A DNA stretch of 64,000 nucleotides from Rhypophila decipiens (lineage: Eukaryota > Ascomycota > Sordariomycetes > Sordariales > Naviculisporaceae), in the NCBI GenBank assembly GCA_033297075.1, contig MU858081.1:124001-188000 (forward strand), written 5' to 3'. Made by a program: the position numbers and the translations under genes. Of the stretch, positions 1-10,519 are shown in pieces. The notes beneath the pieces were generated by a model. That model saw only the letters and a list, made by a program, of their open reading frames with translations. It searched no databases and was not told the origin of the DNA. The first letter of the stretch is position 1. Each line of letters opens with the position of its first letter.

Positions 1-241
1 TAATCTGGCGCTTTGCCTTGCCCGGCTTGATGCCGCCGCCGATGGGTGAGAATATGCAGGGAGGTTGTTGCTCAAGGGGGATAGTCGGCGAGCATGGCTT
101 GAGGTTTCCGCTTCCGCTGCCGATGCCGCCGCTACCTTCTCCGATGCCGAAGATCTGACGCTCCTCGACCGTGCTGGCCGTTGGCAGAGCATAGACTGCA
201 CTGAGACCCAAGAGGGCCACGGTTAAGGAGTATGCGACCAT
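1..241 (-). CDS. Small secreted protein with Kex2-like sites, 5' part only
   Basis: Starts with ATG at 241 and stays open for 80 codons to the window edge, so the C-terminus is missing. Residues 1-19 form a clear signal peptide (MVAYSLTVALLGLSAVYA, then LP). The mature part is rich in Gly, Ser and Pro, with cysteines at 50 and 62. A basic/acidic processing-like site VEER lies just before Gln29 and a KAKR site just before Gln79. Both sites are followed by Gln-Ile, so the segment from 29 to 78 looks like one unit that may begin again at 79. This layout is seen in fungal Kex2-processed repeat proteins, including RiPP precursors. It could equally be an ordinary small secreted protein with a short propeptide. 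No function is assigned. Confidence 0.6.
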   Translation of the reverse strand, partial: MVAYSLTVALLGLSAVYALPTASTVEERQIFGIGEGSGGIGSGSGNLKPCSPTIPLEQQPPCIFSPIGGGIKPGKAKRQI

Positions 242-2511
242 GGTTACGAAACGAGCGTGATCTTTTGGATATGATGTGAGGGCGGGGGGTTAGGCGTTAG
301 CTAAGGTATATGTCACCTGTTGATGTAATATCTAGAGGTGTTGATCCTCGACATGTATATCCTTGTCTGTGCCACTCTAAAAAGTAGAGATCAGACAGAC
401 CCTCGGTCTACATCATGGCCTCTGGCGTCATGGGAATATTTATACAAGTCGTTGGCGACCGCCATCAAGGCGTGAGCGGCCCACCCCGCACCCCAGATAA
501 CCAGACATGAGGACTGACGGTATGCTCGTGGTGATATGCGACGGGAGCGAGACGGCGAGACGTGAGTGGCGGCAACAATCTCTGAGTAATATGGAAAATA
601 GATGAAGGCCTAGGTGCTAGAGGCAAGCGGCGAAAATAGGCCGAATATATGGTATTTACCCGGGACCTTCACCAGACAGACGGTTGCTCCCAGCCGTTAT
701 ACCTAGTCACTATGTAAGTGGCCAGGTCCATATCCCGACCTATTGCCCAGGCTGGGAAATAGAGAAGAAAAAGAAATCAAGGGTTGCAGCTTAATTGTGC
801 CTATAATGTCAACATCTTTCTCAATACGGGCAATGCTGGGGCGATCGGGGGTCCAGGGCCGCGAGAAGCCGAACCTTGGTCGACATCATGTTCGCGAGGA
901 CAACACCGACGAGGCTATTTTTGGATTCCCCATCATTTCCATCCGCCCGCATTCCTCTATCCCCTGGGCTCGAATCTAGCTTAGATGAACAGGTGTTATT
1001 GAGGTGGCAGTCGAGCAACCAATGCCACGACCGAGCGACGTGTATGAGGCCGAACTGTAGTTGCATCAGACACTTTACCACGGCGGTTGAGTGCAATGGT
1101 TCCAAGGCCGAGTCGGTTTCTGGTAATAGGATCGACGGCCATGATCCCGACACGAGGTCAAAGAGAGTTGGAGTATCCGTAGAGGGAGAAGCAGCAAGAT
1201 TTCGCTTCAGTTAGCTGCGTGAGCACTGATAGCACTTGCATCGTCGGTCTGGGGAGACGAGCTCGATCAAAGTCGGGAGCCGAATGCGCTTTTATTACCC
1301 GGATATCAATATGGCATGGGTCGAGCAGTCTCGCCACTAAAAAGCTTGTCAGTGGTTTGACAGGTTGATCATGGATATATGTGGTCATTTATCAAGGAAG
1401 CTAAGAAGGAGTCTTATATGAGAGGCTCTAGATGGTTCGCAGAGCTGGAAGGGCCCAGCACTTTGTGGGTTTCCAAGAATAGAGATAAGGTTGTATGGGG
1501 GCCTGCACTGTCGATCTAGATTCCTGGTATCTGGAGCGATGGCACTGGACGCACAAGTCGTAGTCTTGTCATGTGCGAACTGATGATACTAACAAGAGTC
1601 TGGGCTGGGGAGAGTCGTGACATTGGGCCAGAGTCTGGGAACAACAACACGACGTGGATGCCAGATCTGAGGCTCTCAGGATCGGTAGTCTTCTCTTGTG
1701 CACCCACTTGGGATCGCCTTGCATGTTGAGCGTACAATCTGCCAGGGACATGGACTTTGTCAGTGGCCTTTTCCACGGGTGTGCGTCGCTGGTGGTCGGG
1801 TGGCTGGCACCCTCCGTTACCACAGTATCATGGTTCAGGCAATATTTTGGCGTCTCGACGGGATGGACATGGAGCAGTGGCCTCCGAGAGAATATTATTT
1901 GGTATGGGGTGGACGACAAACCGGAATTTGTGGTGTGATTTGGCTGCTTTTCAGATCTTGTTCATCTATTATCCGACAGGGTCTGTCAAGTGACGATGGA
2001 GGTCAGGTATGATGTGATGGGAAAAAGAACGGCCAACTCGCACTGGTTTTTAGCATCCATGTTAATGCACACGGTCATTGGGAGGCCAGTAGAACTCGGA
2101 CGAGCAGTGACGGGGACTGCAACTTCGGCAAAGTGTCAAGGAATGACCGTCCCGTGTCCCAATTCGGATAAACACGCTCGGAGCTGTCAAGATGAAGCCG
2201 TGATTGACTCCAGCTGCAGACCTTGAGCGAAGGACAGCCATGATGCCGTTCGAAAAGAGGTTTAGAAGATCACAACGACCCCTTTACTGTAACTGTAACA
2301 GTTATGTACATGATCTGTGAGCCCCTGCCTCGATATTAACCAGTTTTGACAACCGCAACTCACAAGGCGGCATTCGGTCGCCATCAACCTCCGATATTAC
2401 CAAGTGTAAATAAATCGCTGCCAAATAATCGCTCAAAATCCCAACATCTCGGTCAGGGTAGAAGATGGATGAAAAAATGGTGTAAAATTAGAAGTCGAGA
2501 TCCAAGGGCTT
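242..2511. other. Intergenic, no recognisable gene
   Basis: Contains only short overlapping open frames without family similarity or a convincing exon chain. It holds the upstream region of the secreted-protein gene on the left and the 3' flank of the isochorismatase-fold gene on the right. No repeat or RNA gene was seen. Confidence 0.5.
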
Positions 2512-3090
2512 CTACTGGATATCGGCGCTCTTGATGACGGTCGCAAACACGTCGCCCAATTCGGCAAGGACGGCTTTGGTGAGTAAGTCTCCAGTGAAGC
2601 CGGGAATATCACGGTCTCCGATGCCATCTTCGACAACGAGCACCTCATAGCCCCTCTGGCTTGCTTGCCGAGCCGTGGTGCTCACACAGACATGAGCCAT
2701 GTAGCCTACAAGGACCACCTTCTTGGTGCCCCAGCCCTTGAGCACCTCGTCGAGATTGGTTCCGGCAAACGAGCCCGGCTGGAGCTTCCAGATGACTGGC
2801 TCGCCATCCTTGGGAGTGAGCTCCACGAACTCGTCGGCGAGCGGTGTGCCGACTGTGAAGACGGGAGCCTCCTCGGACGTCTGGTGTAGGATGTGCACAA
2901 TCTTGCCGTTGGCCGCCCGGTATTTCTCCAAAAGGCTGGCAATGACCTTGCCGCTCTCTTCTGCGTTGGTGACTGCGAGCTTGCCGGACTTGTACTCGTT
3001 CTGGGCGTCGATGATGATGAGAGCGGAGTCTGAGGGCGATGCGGTGGACGGCGGGACGCCGAGGAGCTCAAAGAACGTGGGTGGTGCCAT
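2512..3090 (-). CDS. Isochorismatase-fold cysteine hydrolase
   Basis: Single-exon gene of 192 aa, the usual length for the isochorismatase-like (cysteine hydrolase) superfamily. The core beta-strand IIIDAQNEY carries the catalytic Asp28. The second acidic/basic position is Lys102 in [11 protein letters not shown], and the nucleophile Cys135 lies in [19 protein letters not shown]. Asp, Lys and Cys are all present, so the enzyme should be active. The family cleaves amides or vinyl ethers (nicotinamide, N-carbamoyl compounds, isochorismate); the exact substrate cannot be read from sequence. No signal peptide is visible, so it is probably cytosolic. A possible 43-nt 5'UTR intron lies just upstream (GTAAGT at 3138, CAG ending at 3096). 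Confidence 0.9.
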   Translation of the reverse strand: MAPPTFFELLGVPPSTASPSDSALIIIDAQNEYKSGKLAVTNAEESGKVIASLLEKYRAANGKIVHILHQTSEEAPVFTVGTPLADEFVELTPKDGEPVIWKLQPGSFAGTNLDEVLKGWGTKKVVLVGYMAHVCVSTTARQASQRGYEVLVVEDGIGDRDIPGFTGDLLTKAVLAELGDVFATVIKSADIQ

Positions 3091-4295
3091 ATTGACTGCG
3101 AGTATATCGTCGATTCACACTTCAGATAGATGACTTACCTGGAATTAGAAGAAGAATGGAGGTTTGCATCATGAACAAGCCAGCTCTTATGAATAAGACC
3201 ACGACAATTGTCAGCAACCCCGCAGCGTCACGATCCCCAAGACCCTGGGCGGGCAATGATATCCACCAGCGGCGGTAGCTACCAGAAGACAAAGCTGGAA
3301 TTCGTGGGAACGATTATGCATCATTGACAAATGCAATAGTCTTGGCGTCCTGAATGCGGCAACAAAACCCAGCGGGGGAATTTGTTGCCATTTTCCCTGG
3401 ATCGACGGCCTGGACGGTTCCAACGTGAAAGGTTGCTGTCTCGATGTGTGTGGACAAGAGAGGAACAGCTAAGAACTCGGGGCAGCTGGTGCATGTGGTT
3501 CACGGAGGGGCTTTTCGGTACCGTACTGTACATACATGTATGTACAGCCCATGTCTGTCCTGTACCCTTGGCGGGACTATGATAGCGAATTGCCCACACC
3601 AGTTGTGTCGTGTCGGAGAAAGACAAGGTTCGCTATCTTCGCGTGCAGCAGATAAGAAACCCCCGCTACATTGAGGTAGATATCCAACTGGGTCGAAAAA
3701 TACGCCTTTGACAATCCCGCTATACTCATATAAATATTCTCTTAAATGCCTTAAAGGGATTCATAATACGTGTTTGAAAGAAGCTTAAGGCCTATAGGGC
3801 TAGATATAACGGCCCGTAAACTATTCTTTGATATATCTACTGGTTTTCTGAAACGCCTCGGTATTCCCATTTACGTACCCGGTTTGTAGGTTCGTTCAGG
3901 GACCCCTGTTGCTGCAAAGCCCCACTAGGTAGTCTGCTGCCTTCCGTCACAGCTTCCAGAAACAGGGAATTTGGGATGCCTCGGCCATGAAATCACTCGA
4001 GTTTTGACTTGTGAATCCGCTCAACAAAAACGGCCAACCCACAAAAACCAGAGGCCGGGCAGCAAGTGCTGCAAATGCATCAGCTGTTGTTTATCGTGTT
4101 CAGCAAAATGGTTGGGATGCTGAATCAGGGATAACAGCAAACAGCGTGAAAATTCATCAAAGTGTTGGGATCCTACTTCGCATAATAAAACCGACGTAAA
4201 GGTTAAGAAGCCACCTTGACCCTCAACCAAGACACAGGTAACGTACTGCGTACGATAGAAACGAGAACCGTACCCGGAAAACACAAACTAAGACA
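3091..4295. other. Intergenic between isochorismatase-fold and PAQR genes
   Basis: This is the shared upstream region of two divergent genes. It contains a 22-bp perfect palindrome at 3526-3547 and an A+T-rich stretch around 3700-3850. No coding exon is supported. Confidence 0.5.
3526..3547. repeat. 22-bp perfect palindrome
   Basis: The sequence reads identically on both strands, with half-site CTGTACATACA. It lies about 440 bp upstream of the isochorismatase-fold gene and about 750 bp upstream of the PAQR gene. It could be a binding site for a dimeric regulator or simply a cruciform-forming sequence; nothing identifies the factor. Confidence 0.5.
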
Positions 4296-5480
4296 ATGCC
4301 CCGTCAAACCGCCAAGAACCCGGCATCCTCCGGGATAACCTCCGGGGCCGCTCCCGGCTCCGGACCACAATCCAAGACCACCGCAGCCGATAACCTCCGC
4401 CAACGGCGCCCCTCCACAGCCTCCGAAACCATCTCATCGGCCATCAGCGAAGCCGCCGCAACCGCAAAATCAGCCGTCTCTTCGGCTCTGCACCTCCACT
4501 GGGACGACCTCCCCGACTGGCGGCGCGACAACCACTACATCCACACCGGCTACAGGCACACGTCCAACTCGTACCTCGGCTCCCTGCACTCACTCTCCTA
4601 TATCCACAATGAGACGGTAAACATCTACACCCACCTCATCGGCGCCGTCGTCTTCATCGTGGCCTCATACCTCCTCCACAACCTCATCCACCCGCGCTAT
4701 GAGACCGCCTCATCCTCTGACATCTTTGTCTTTGGCTGCTTTTTCGCCGGCGCAGCGATATGTCTGGGCATGAGCGCCACATACCACACGTTATGTAACC
4801 ACTCTCCCGAGGTGGCCAAATGGGGCAACAAGCTCGACTACACGGGCATTGTGTTTCTCATCGTGGGGAGCTATGTCCCGGCGCTGTGGTACGGCTTCTA
4901 TTGCATGGACGAGAAGTTGATGATCTACATGTCTGCTGTAAGTTTACAACAACAGAAACCCCTCAATCGCATCACTGGCTGACTGTCTGCCCAATAACAG
5001 ATCGTGACACTCGGCCTAGGTTGCATCGCCGTCTCGTGGGTAGAGTTCTTCCGCACGCCAGCCTGGCGCCCCTACCGAGCGCTCATGTTCGTCGGCCTCG
5101 GAGTCTCTGGCGTCGGCCCTATCCTCCACGGCGTCTCCATCTACGGATACTCACACCTAAACGAGAGGATGGGCCTGAACTGGGTCATCTTCCAGGGCGC
5201 ACTTTACATCTTTGGCGCCTTTCTCTACGCGGTACGTTGGTCCATCTCTCCATGTGTAGCCCGGCGGAACAATTCATCAAGGATTCCCGAAACTGACTCA
5301 CTCTCTCGTCTTGTCTCACAGGCCCGATGGCCAGAGCGCCAATTTCCAGGCACATTCGACATCTGGGGCAGTTCACATCAGATCTTTCATGTGTGTGTTG
5401 TCTTGGCTGCAGCCGCACATCTAAATGGCATGGTCAAGGCGTTTGACTACCATCACGGGCAGTACGCAGAGCTCTGCTAA
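4296..5480 (+). CDS. PAQR / hemolysin III family seven-pass membrane protein (Izh/AdipoR-like)
   Basis: Exons 4296-4937, 5001-5231 and 5322-5480 join in frame to 343 aa. Introns are 63 and 90 nt with GTAAGT/ACAG and GTACGT/ACAG borders. A Ser/Thr/Ala-rich cytosolic N-terminus (about 1-65) precedes seven hydrophobic segments. Three PAQR signatures are visible: HNETVNIYTH near 104-113, SATYH with His164, and HQIFH with His310 and His314. In adiponectin receptors these three histidines bind zinc in an intramembrane ceramidase-like site. Yeast relatives (Izh1-4) link sterol, sphingolipid and zinc status. The family assignment is firm; ligand or substrate is not known. Confidence 0.92.
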
Positions 5481-5900
5481 GTACAATGGACCACAGGGGG
5501 GGTTGTACAAGATTCTTATTTCCGTGTCTGTCGCAGATAGATGATTGTATTAGACCTGTCTAAGCATCTAGATGGGATATCTTGGCTTCGGGTTCTTGTA
5601 TCTGGTGGACAAGATGACTTCTGTACATAGCATGTCTCGCAGCGTCTCCTGCATATATTGCCATATTCTAGAAGTATTTCGGTGTGCGACTCTGACCCTC
5701 TCTGACTTCCTGCTGTCCCACACCGATTCCAACATCCGAATGCAAGGCAGATGGATCGAAGGATGAAAGACGAGGTATTGCTCGCTGCTGACTGCCAACA
5801 TGCGTCGGTTAACCCTTGTGAGGGACAGCAAGCATGTGGCACGACATCAAGTGTGCAAGGCAGCAATCCTGGCAGTGTCAGCGAGTCGTACCATCAAAAC
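5481..5900. other. Convergent 3' interval
   Basis: 420 bp between the 3' ends of the PAQR gene and the Tfc6-like gene. Nothing else is recognised. Confidence 0.5.
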
Positions 5901-8191
5901 TCATTCCCGAATCCCAACATCAACAACCCTGATCAAGCCCGAGCCCATGGAACAAGCAGCCCAACAGCTAAACATCAGGTTTGGGTTCCAAGCGAGGTAC
6001 GTGACCCTGCTCAGTGGCTCATGGATAACCATGCGAGACGCCAGGCGATCGTCCAGCTCGGCCAAGCTGTTGGCTGCGGTCGCGCCCTTCTTACGCCCAC
6101 GGCCGCCGCTCGCCTTCTTGGCCCTCTCCATTTTCTTTTTGCGATCTAGTTCCTTTCTCTTCTCCGTTCGCGGGTCATCGTTTATTTCTGGCAGGAAGCC
6201 CTGTAGTATTCGCGCTGCTCCGCGGATGAATGGGCCTTCTTCGGTTGTGTTGGCGGCCTTGTTCGTGGTGTTCCACCCTTCGACGGGTCTATACTCATGC
6301 TCGAGCAGTTTGATCTTGTTGAGTGGCTCGCTCTTTTGCTTGAACAGCTTCTGCAGTGCATTGCAGGAATACACTGTCCCGTCAGCTGCTCCCATCAAAA
6401 GAAAAGGATGAGTAGAGCCCAGAGCGATACAGGTCACCGAATTGGTGCCCGTGCAGATGCTCCTCGCTTGAGGGAAGAACCTATGATGCAAAAACGCCAC
6501 TGTTGTGTTTGGCGTGGAAGACGGATAGAGCATCAAGAACCCCTGCATTGGCTCGCTCCAGGCGAGTACATTCGGTTGAAAGTTGATAGATGGCACTGGG
6601 AAGTATGTGCTTTCCGAGGTTGGCTGCGATAGGTCGGTGATGGTCGCGCATCCGCCTACTGGAACCGTGGCGATTATGTAGGGATTTGACGGGTAGCCTG
6701 TGGCAATGTCGATGATGTAGCTCGTGTGGACTGCTACCCGATCGAGCATCTGGCACGGGTAGATGGACCAGAGGGTAACGGAGCCGTCGGAGTGGCCTAG
6801 GACGATGCGGTTCAGGTTTGCCCAGGCTAGGCAGGTCACTTGTATGTGGTAGTCGGTTGTTATTCCCAGCTCTGTTAGGGATGATTCCATCCACTCTGTT
6901 GGAGCTCGATTAGTCCATGTCCAGATAGAGGCCGCAAGAAACGGCGAGAGAACCTACCATAAGTTGGGGTTGATGATTTGTCGCTTATTCTTCTGACATC
7001 AATTACTCGGGCTATCCCGTCGCCGCAAAGGACAGCCAGCATGCCGTAGCGATTGTCTGATTCCAGCGCAACCGGACACCACTGTATCCGTCTGGGTCGG
7101 CCCCAGTCGAAGCACCGCGTCAGGACGTGAACTGGTTTGTCGTTGGAGGGCATAGCCAGACCTGGGCTGGTGGGATCAGGCGTGAACTCCCAAAACTGAA
7201 TCGCTCCCGGGGTGGTATCTTTCTCCTTCTCCCCGTCGCCCTTGGGTTTCGGTTGCGGTTTCTCCTGGTCAGAGAACGGGATAGTTGCTACTGCAAGTAC
7301 CTGAACATCCTGTCTTGCCGAAGGTGCCCATGCCATTTGCACGGGAATGGCTCCGACATCGAGAACCCAGCCACGCGCCATCGTCTTGTTGTCCCCGACT
7401 TCGGCATCCTCAATGCCAAGACCTGACGAAGAGAGAGGCATTCCGGTACCTGGGCTAAGCTGATACTGTTTCTGTTCGTCAAAAGGCCCGCTCAGCAAGA
7501 GAATGTCGCCTTCGGCCTGGGGCACAAGCCTTTGCCCATGCTTAATGGGAATACCACGGATGCGCTGATTCTCGGGCTCTCTGGTCTGGAACTCTTCGCT
7601 CCAACGCAGGGCCCTCGCCTCCTGGTCACTATCAAAGGTCGGGGCCACCCACGGAGTTGGAACGACACCTCGCGGATGAGACGGCGGGTAGCCAGGGGGA
7701 AAGACGGAAAAACTCATCCACCGCTTCTCCATGTCCCAGATAATTCTGATAGAATGATATGCCGGTCCGTACATAGAGTCGCGCAGCGCACTATACCGCG
7801 CATAACGTCTGAGAGGACCGGCGTAGACACGAGTGACGATGCGCGTCTCCAAGGGGTAGCTCGGGATCTCGTGGTAGTTCTTTCGGCTTTGTGTCATGCC
7901 GGCGCCAGTGTTGCGGATTCTCTTAGGGGCCGAACTGGTAGAGCCGACTATGGCTTCGTCTTCACTGCTTGGGTGTGCATCGTCGTCGTCGTCGTCGTCA
8001 TCATCATCCTCATCCTCGTCGTCGCCGTCATCCTTGCCGCCCTGGTCATGGGCCCCTTTGGCAGCTTGCTCGTTAAAGTCGTCATCATCAGAGTCGTTGT
8101 CTGGAACAGCTACCGGTTCAGTATCGTCGTCGTCAACTCCGGGATTCTCAGCATAGCTTTTCCTGACGCCCCGAGTTCGACGAGGTGGCAT
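5901..8191 (-). CDS. TFC6: TFIIIC subunit, Tfc6-like WD40 protein
   Basis: Exon 1 is 8191-6958 and exon 2 is 6895-5901, joined across a 62-nt intron (GTAGGT...ACAG) to 742 aa. The N-terminus is basic (MPPRRTRGVRKS), then strongly acidic with a long Asp tract at about residues 55-72. From about 110 onward it matches the WD40-type subunit of RNA polymerase III initiation factor TFIIIC (yeast Tfc6/tau91, human GTF3C2). Visible beta-propeller strands include PRRIQWCPVALE, VTCLAWANLNRIVLGHSDGSV and SVTCIALGSTHPFLLMGAADG. The C-terminal part carries a Lys/Arg-rich insertion. Tfc6 with Tfc3 contacts the B box of tRNA genes in the nucleus. The Tfc6 identity rests on overall architecture and could be confirmed only by alignment. 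Confidence 0.75.
7978..8031. repeat. GTC/ATC trinucleotide tract encoding poly-Asp
   Basis: Impure triplet repeat inside the Tfc6-like coding region. On the coding strand it reads GAC/GAT, giving the Asp-rich stretch, so its length may vary between strains without shifting the frame. Confidence 0.8.
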
Positions 8192-8944
8192 TGTGAAAAT
8201 AGGGGTAAGGTTGTGAATGTGGGGGCCCTGGAGTTGCTGTTCACAACCGGCAATTGCTGCAAAATGGGTTGCAGTGGGGCAGAACCGACTCAGATCTCGA
8301 ACTCACGACATTTCTATTGTAAAAAAAAGCTTGCCTGCAATCGTAACTTCCGACGAACACGAGGCGGGAGGTGACCTTGTTGTGTACGCTCAATTGGATG
8401 TCGATTGTTTGACGACTTCCAGCAGTGACGATGGGATTGAATGCACAGTATGAATTGAACAATGCAGACAGCGCCTCGCACTGTTCCCATTCAGCTCAAA
8501 CTGGGTCCACCCCACCAGGGTTAGGGTTCAGAATGCTAAACTTCGGCATCACCATCTGAACCTGAATACGTCTACCATCACAGAAGACTTCATTTTCTCA
8601 TAAAATAGGCCTAGATTCAAAGATACAGTATGTGTGCTGTGAGTGTGTGTTATCTTCGATTCTCGGTTTTGATTGTCTTATGGTCTGGTCTGTTCGACTC
8701 CTCTCTTGAGCCGTCTACAGTCTTGTCCACAGCACGGACTCTTCTTCAGGGAAATTACCAAGAATGACATCAAAGAGAGTCTATTTAGAAACAGGCACTG
8801 ATCCAATTAATTATATTGCTTGTTACTGTCATCAAAATTGTTGTCAAAACTGCTTCCCTTCTCACCATGATCCCGTTCAGTCATTGCACCAAACTCGACA
8901 TTTCCTTCATCCTCCTCCTTACCAGCCTATTGTCCCCAAATACC
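8192..8944. other. Divergent upstream region of Tfc6-like and aldolase genes
   Basis: About 750 bp without a supported exon. A telomere-like GGTTAGGGTT motif lies at about 8519-8528; TTAGGGTT-type sites bind Tbf1-like factors in yeasts, but function here is unknown. A hydrophobic in-frame extension of the aldolase reaches back to about 8816 and may or may not be translated. Confidence 0.4.
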
Positions 8945-9796
8945 ATGGCATCAATGGACAAGAATCCCCTGGTATACCTCGAGTTCTGCCAGTCCAGACT
9001 CATCACCGCCTCCCACATGCTACACTACCATTCCGTCCTCGACGCCTACGGCCACATCTCCATCCGGCACCCCCTCAACTCCCATCTCTTCGTAATGTCC
9101 CGCTCCATCGCCCCCGCCACCATCTCCTCGCCAAAAGACCTGGTAACCTACAAAGCATCGGATGCCTCGCCCATAGACCCCTCCGCCCCTCCCGGCTACG
9201 CAGAGAGACACATCCACTCATCCATCTACAACAAGCACCCCCACATAAACAGCATAGTCCACTCCCACGCAGAGTCCGTAATCCCCTTCACCCTCCTCCG
9301 CGATATCCCCCTAAAACCAGTCTACCACATGGCCGGCTTTCTCGGCTCCAGCGTCCCCGTCTTCGACATAGCAGACTGCTTCCAAGAGACGGGCAACGAC
9401 CCAAAAGACATGCTCGTCCGCACCCAGCAGCTCGGAGACGCCCTAGCATCCCACTTCTCGACAGGGAACAACGTAACCCTGATGAGAGGCCACGGATTCA
9501 CCGCCATAGCCGAGACAATAGAGACAGCCGTCTTTCGAGCAATCTACACAACCAAGAACGCAGCCATCCAAAGCAACGCGCTGACCTTGCGTGCCGCGGT
9601 GTTCGGGCCCGGAGCGGGGACTCTAACAGGCAGTAATGATGGAATCGGGGAGATCAAGTATCTGAGCGACCAAGAGGCCACGGGGTCCACCGAGATGACC
9701 ATCTCGACCGTTCGAAGGCCCTGGGAACTATGGGCTAGGGAGGTTGAGAAGTCGGGGTTGTATGAGAATTTGGCTTTGCCTCGTGCACCCGAGTAA
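8945..9796 (+). CDS. Class II aldolase/adducin-family protein
   Basis: Single exon of 283 aa from the ATG at 8945, which has a good context (TACC ATGG). The fold is recognisable from DAYGHISIRHP, RHIHSSIYNKHPHINSIVHSH and the HSHAESV metal-site motif, with a second metal His in MRGHGFTAIA. Family members are zinc-dependent aldolases or epimerases acting on fuculose- or ribulose-phosphates, or uncharacterised fungal homologues; substrate cannot be read. In-frame ATGs at 8867 and upstream would add a hydrophobic stretch (FILLLTSLLS) that could act as a targeting signal. I prefer 8945 because the conserved domain starts shortly after it. The coding strand uses many ATA, ACC and TCC codons, unlike its neighbours, which may only reflect codon preference. 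Confidence 0.85.
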   Translation: MASMDKNPLVYLEFCQSRLITASHMLHYHSVLDAYGHISIRHPLNSHLFVMSRSIAPATISSPKDLVTYKASDASPIDPSAPPGYAERHIHSSIYNKHPHINSIVHSHAESVIPFTLLRDIPLKPVYHMAGFLGSSVPVFDIADCFQETGNDPKDMLVRTQQLGDALASHFSTGNNVTLMRGHGFTAIAETIETAVFRAIYTTKNAAIQSNALTLRAAVFGPGAGTLTGSNDGIGEIKYLSDQEATGSTEMTISTVRRPWELWAREVEKSGLYENLALPRAPE

Positions 9797-9832
9797 GGAA
9801 GGACGCTTGAAAGCACTCGACTGAATCTCAAA

Positions 9833-10088
9833 GGGGCTTGATAAACAGGCACCACTACTCTCATATATAGGCACTAGTCTTCTTGTACACAGAAACTACT
9901 CTTGTATAACAGATACCCTGACTTGCTGGAGTAAATGCATTCGCTTGCTGGAATATAGGCCTTGGACGGAGAGGCCTTGACTGGCTGGAACAAATTCACT
10001 GACTGGGCTCAGTGGGCTGAAAAGTCAGATTGGACTGCCCGGTGCCTGTATATGCAGTAGTGGTGCCTCAGCCTGTTTATTAAGCCCC
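9833..10088. mobile_element. MITE-like element with imperfect 42-47 bp terminal inverted repeats
   Basis: The left arm, 9833-9874, begins GGGGCTTGATAAACAGG and ends TATATAGGCAC. The right arm, 10042-10088, is its imperfect reverse complement, beginning GTGCCTGTATATG and ending TTTATTAAGCCCC. The right arm has an extra CTGAGG-type insertion. The roughly 165-bp interior is non-coding and repeats TTGCTGGA motifs. The element begins 37 bp after the aldolase stop codon. No obvious target-site duplication was found, so it could be an old non-autonomous transposon or simply a long hairpin. Confidence 0.5.
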
Positions 10089-10519
10089 ATGGTAAAATAA
10101 GTAGGCTGTGAAAGATGGAATTCATTCGAGGCTAAAACCATCAAGATACCAACGGGGTTATGACTAGCTACTGCTTGGGCCAACAAAGGATAACTTGAAG
10201 ACTCATTTCACCCCACCCTGGCCCAGATGAGTAGAGTACCTCTTAACTACAGTCCATCTGTTAATTACCATTGCTCCTCCTCCATCAAAATGTCAAACCA
10301 AGTCCAAACAAACTGTGATAGAAAACTTGAGGCTGCCGTCTTCAAAATACCAGACAAATGTCGACAGGGTTAGCCCTGATGTGAATGTCCAGTCCCCCGT
10401 CATGTCCCTTGACAACAAATGTCGACGGCCAATATGTTTGATGAGCCAAGTCGAGATAAACAGAAGATCCCAAGAGCAAACAACCAAATCGGATCACCAT
10501 CTCCATACGGCTCGTCTGT
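10089..10519. other. Intergenic, 3' flanks of two convergent genes
   Basis: No coding exon recognised. Two short direct copies of AAATGTCGAC occur at about 10356 and 10417. Confidence 0.4.

Noticed and set aside
7532..8374. Plus-strand open frame of 280 codons opposite Tfc6
   Set aside because: Its long Val/Ile run is only the reverse of the poly-Asp tract; Tfc6-like motifs are on the other strand.
8764..9636. Plus-strand open frame of 290 codons overlapping the aldolase
   Set aside because: Low-complexity His/Arg/Pro composition, out of frame with a clear aldolase-fold protein.
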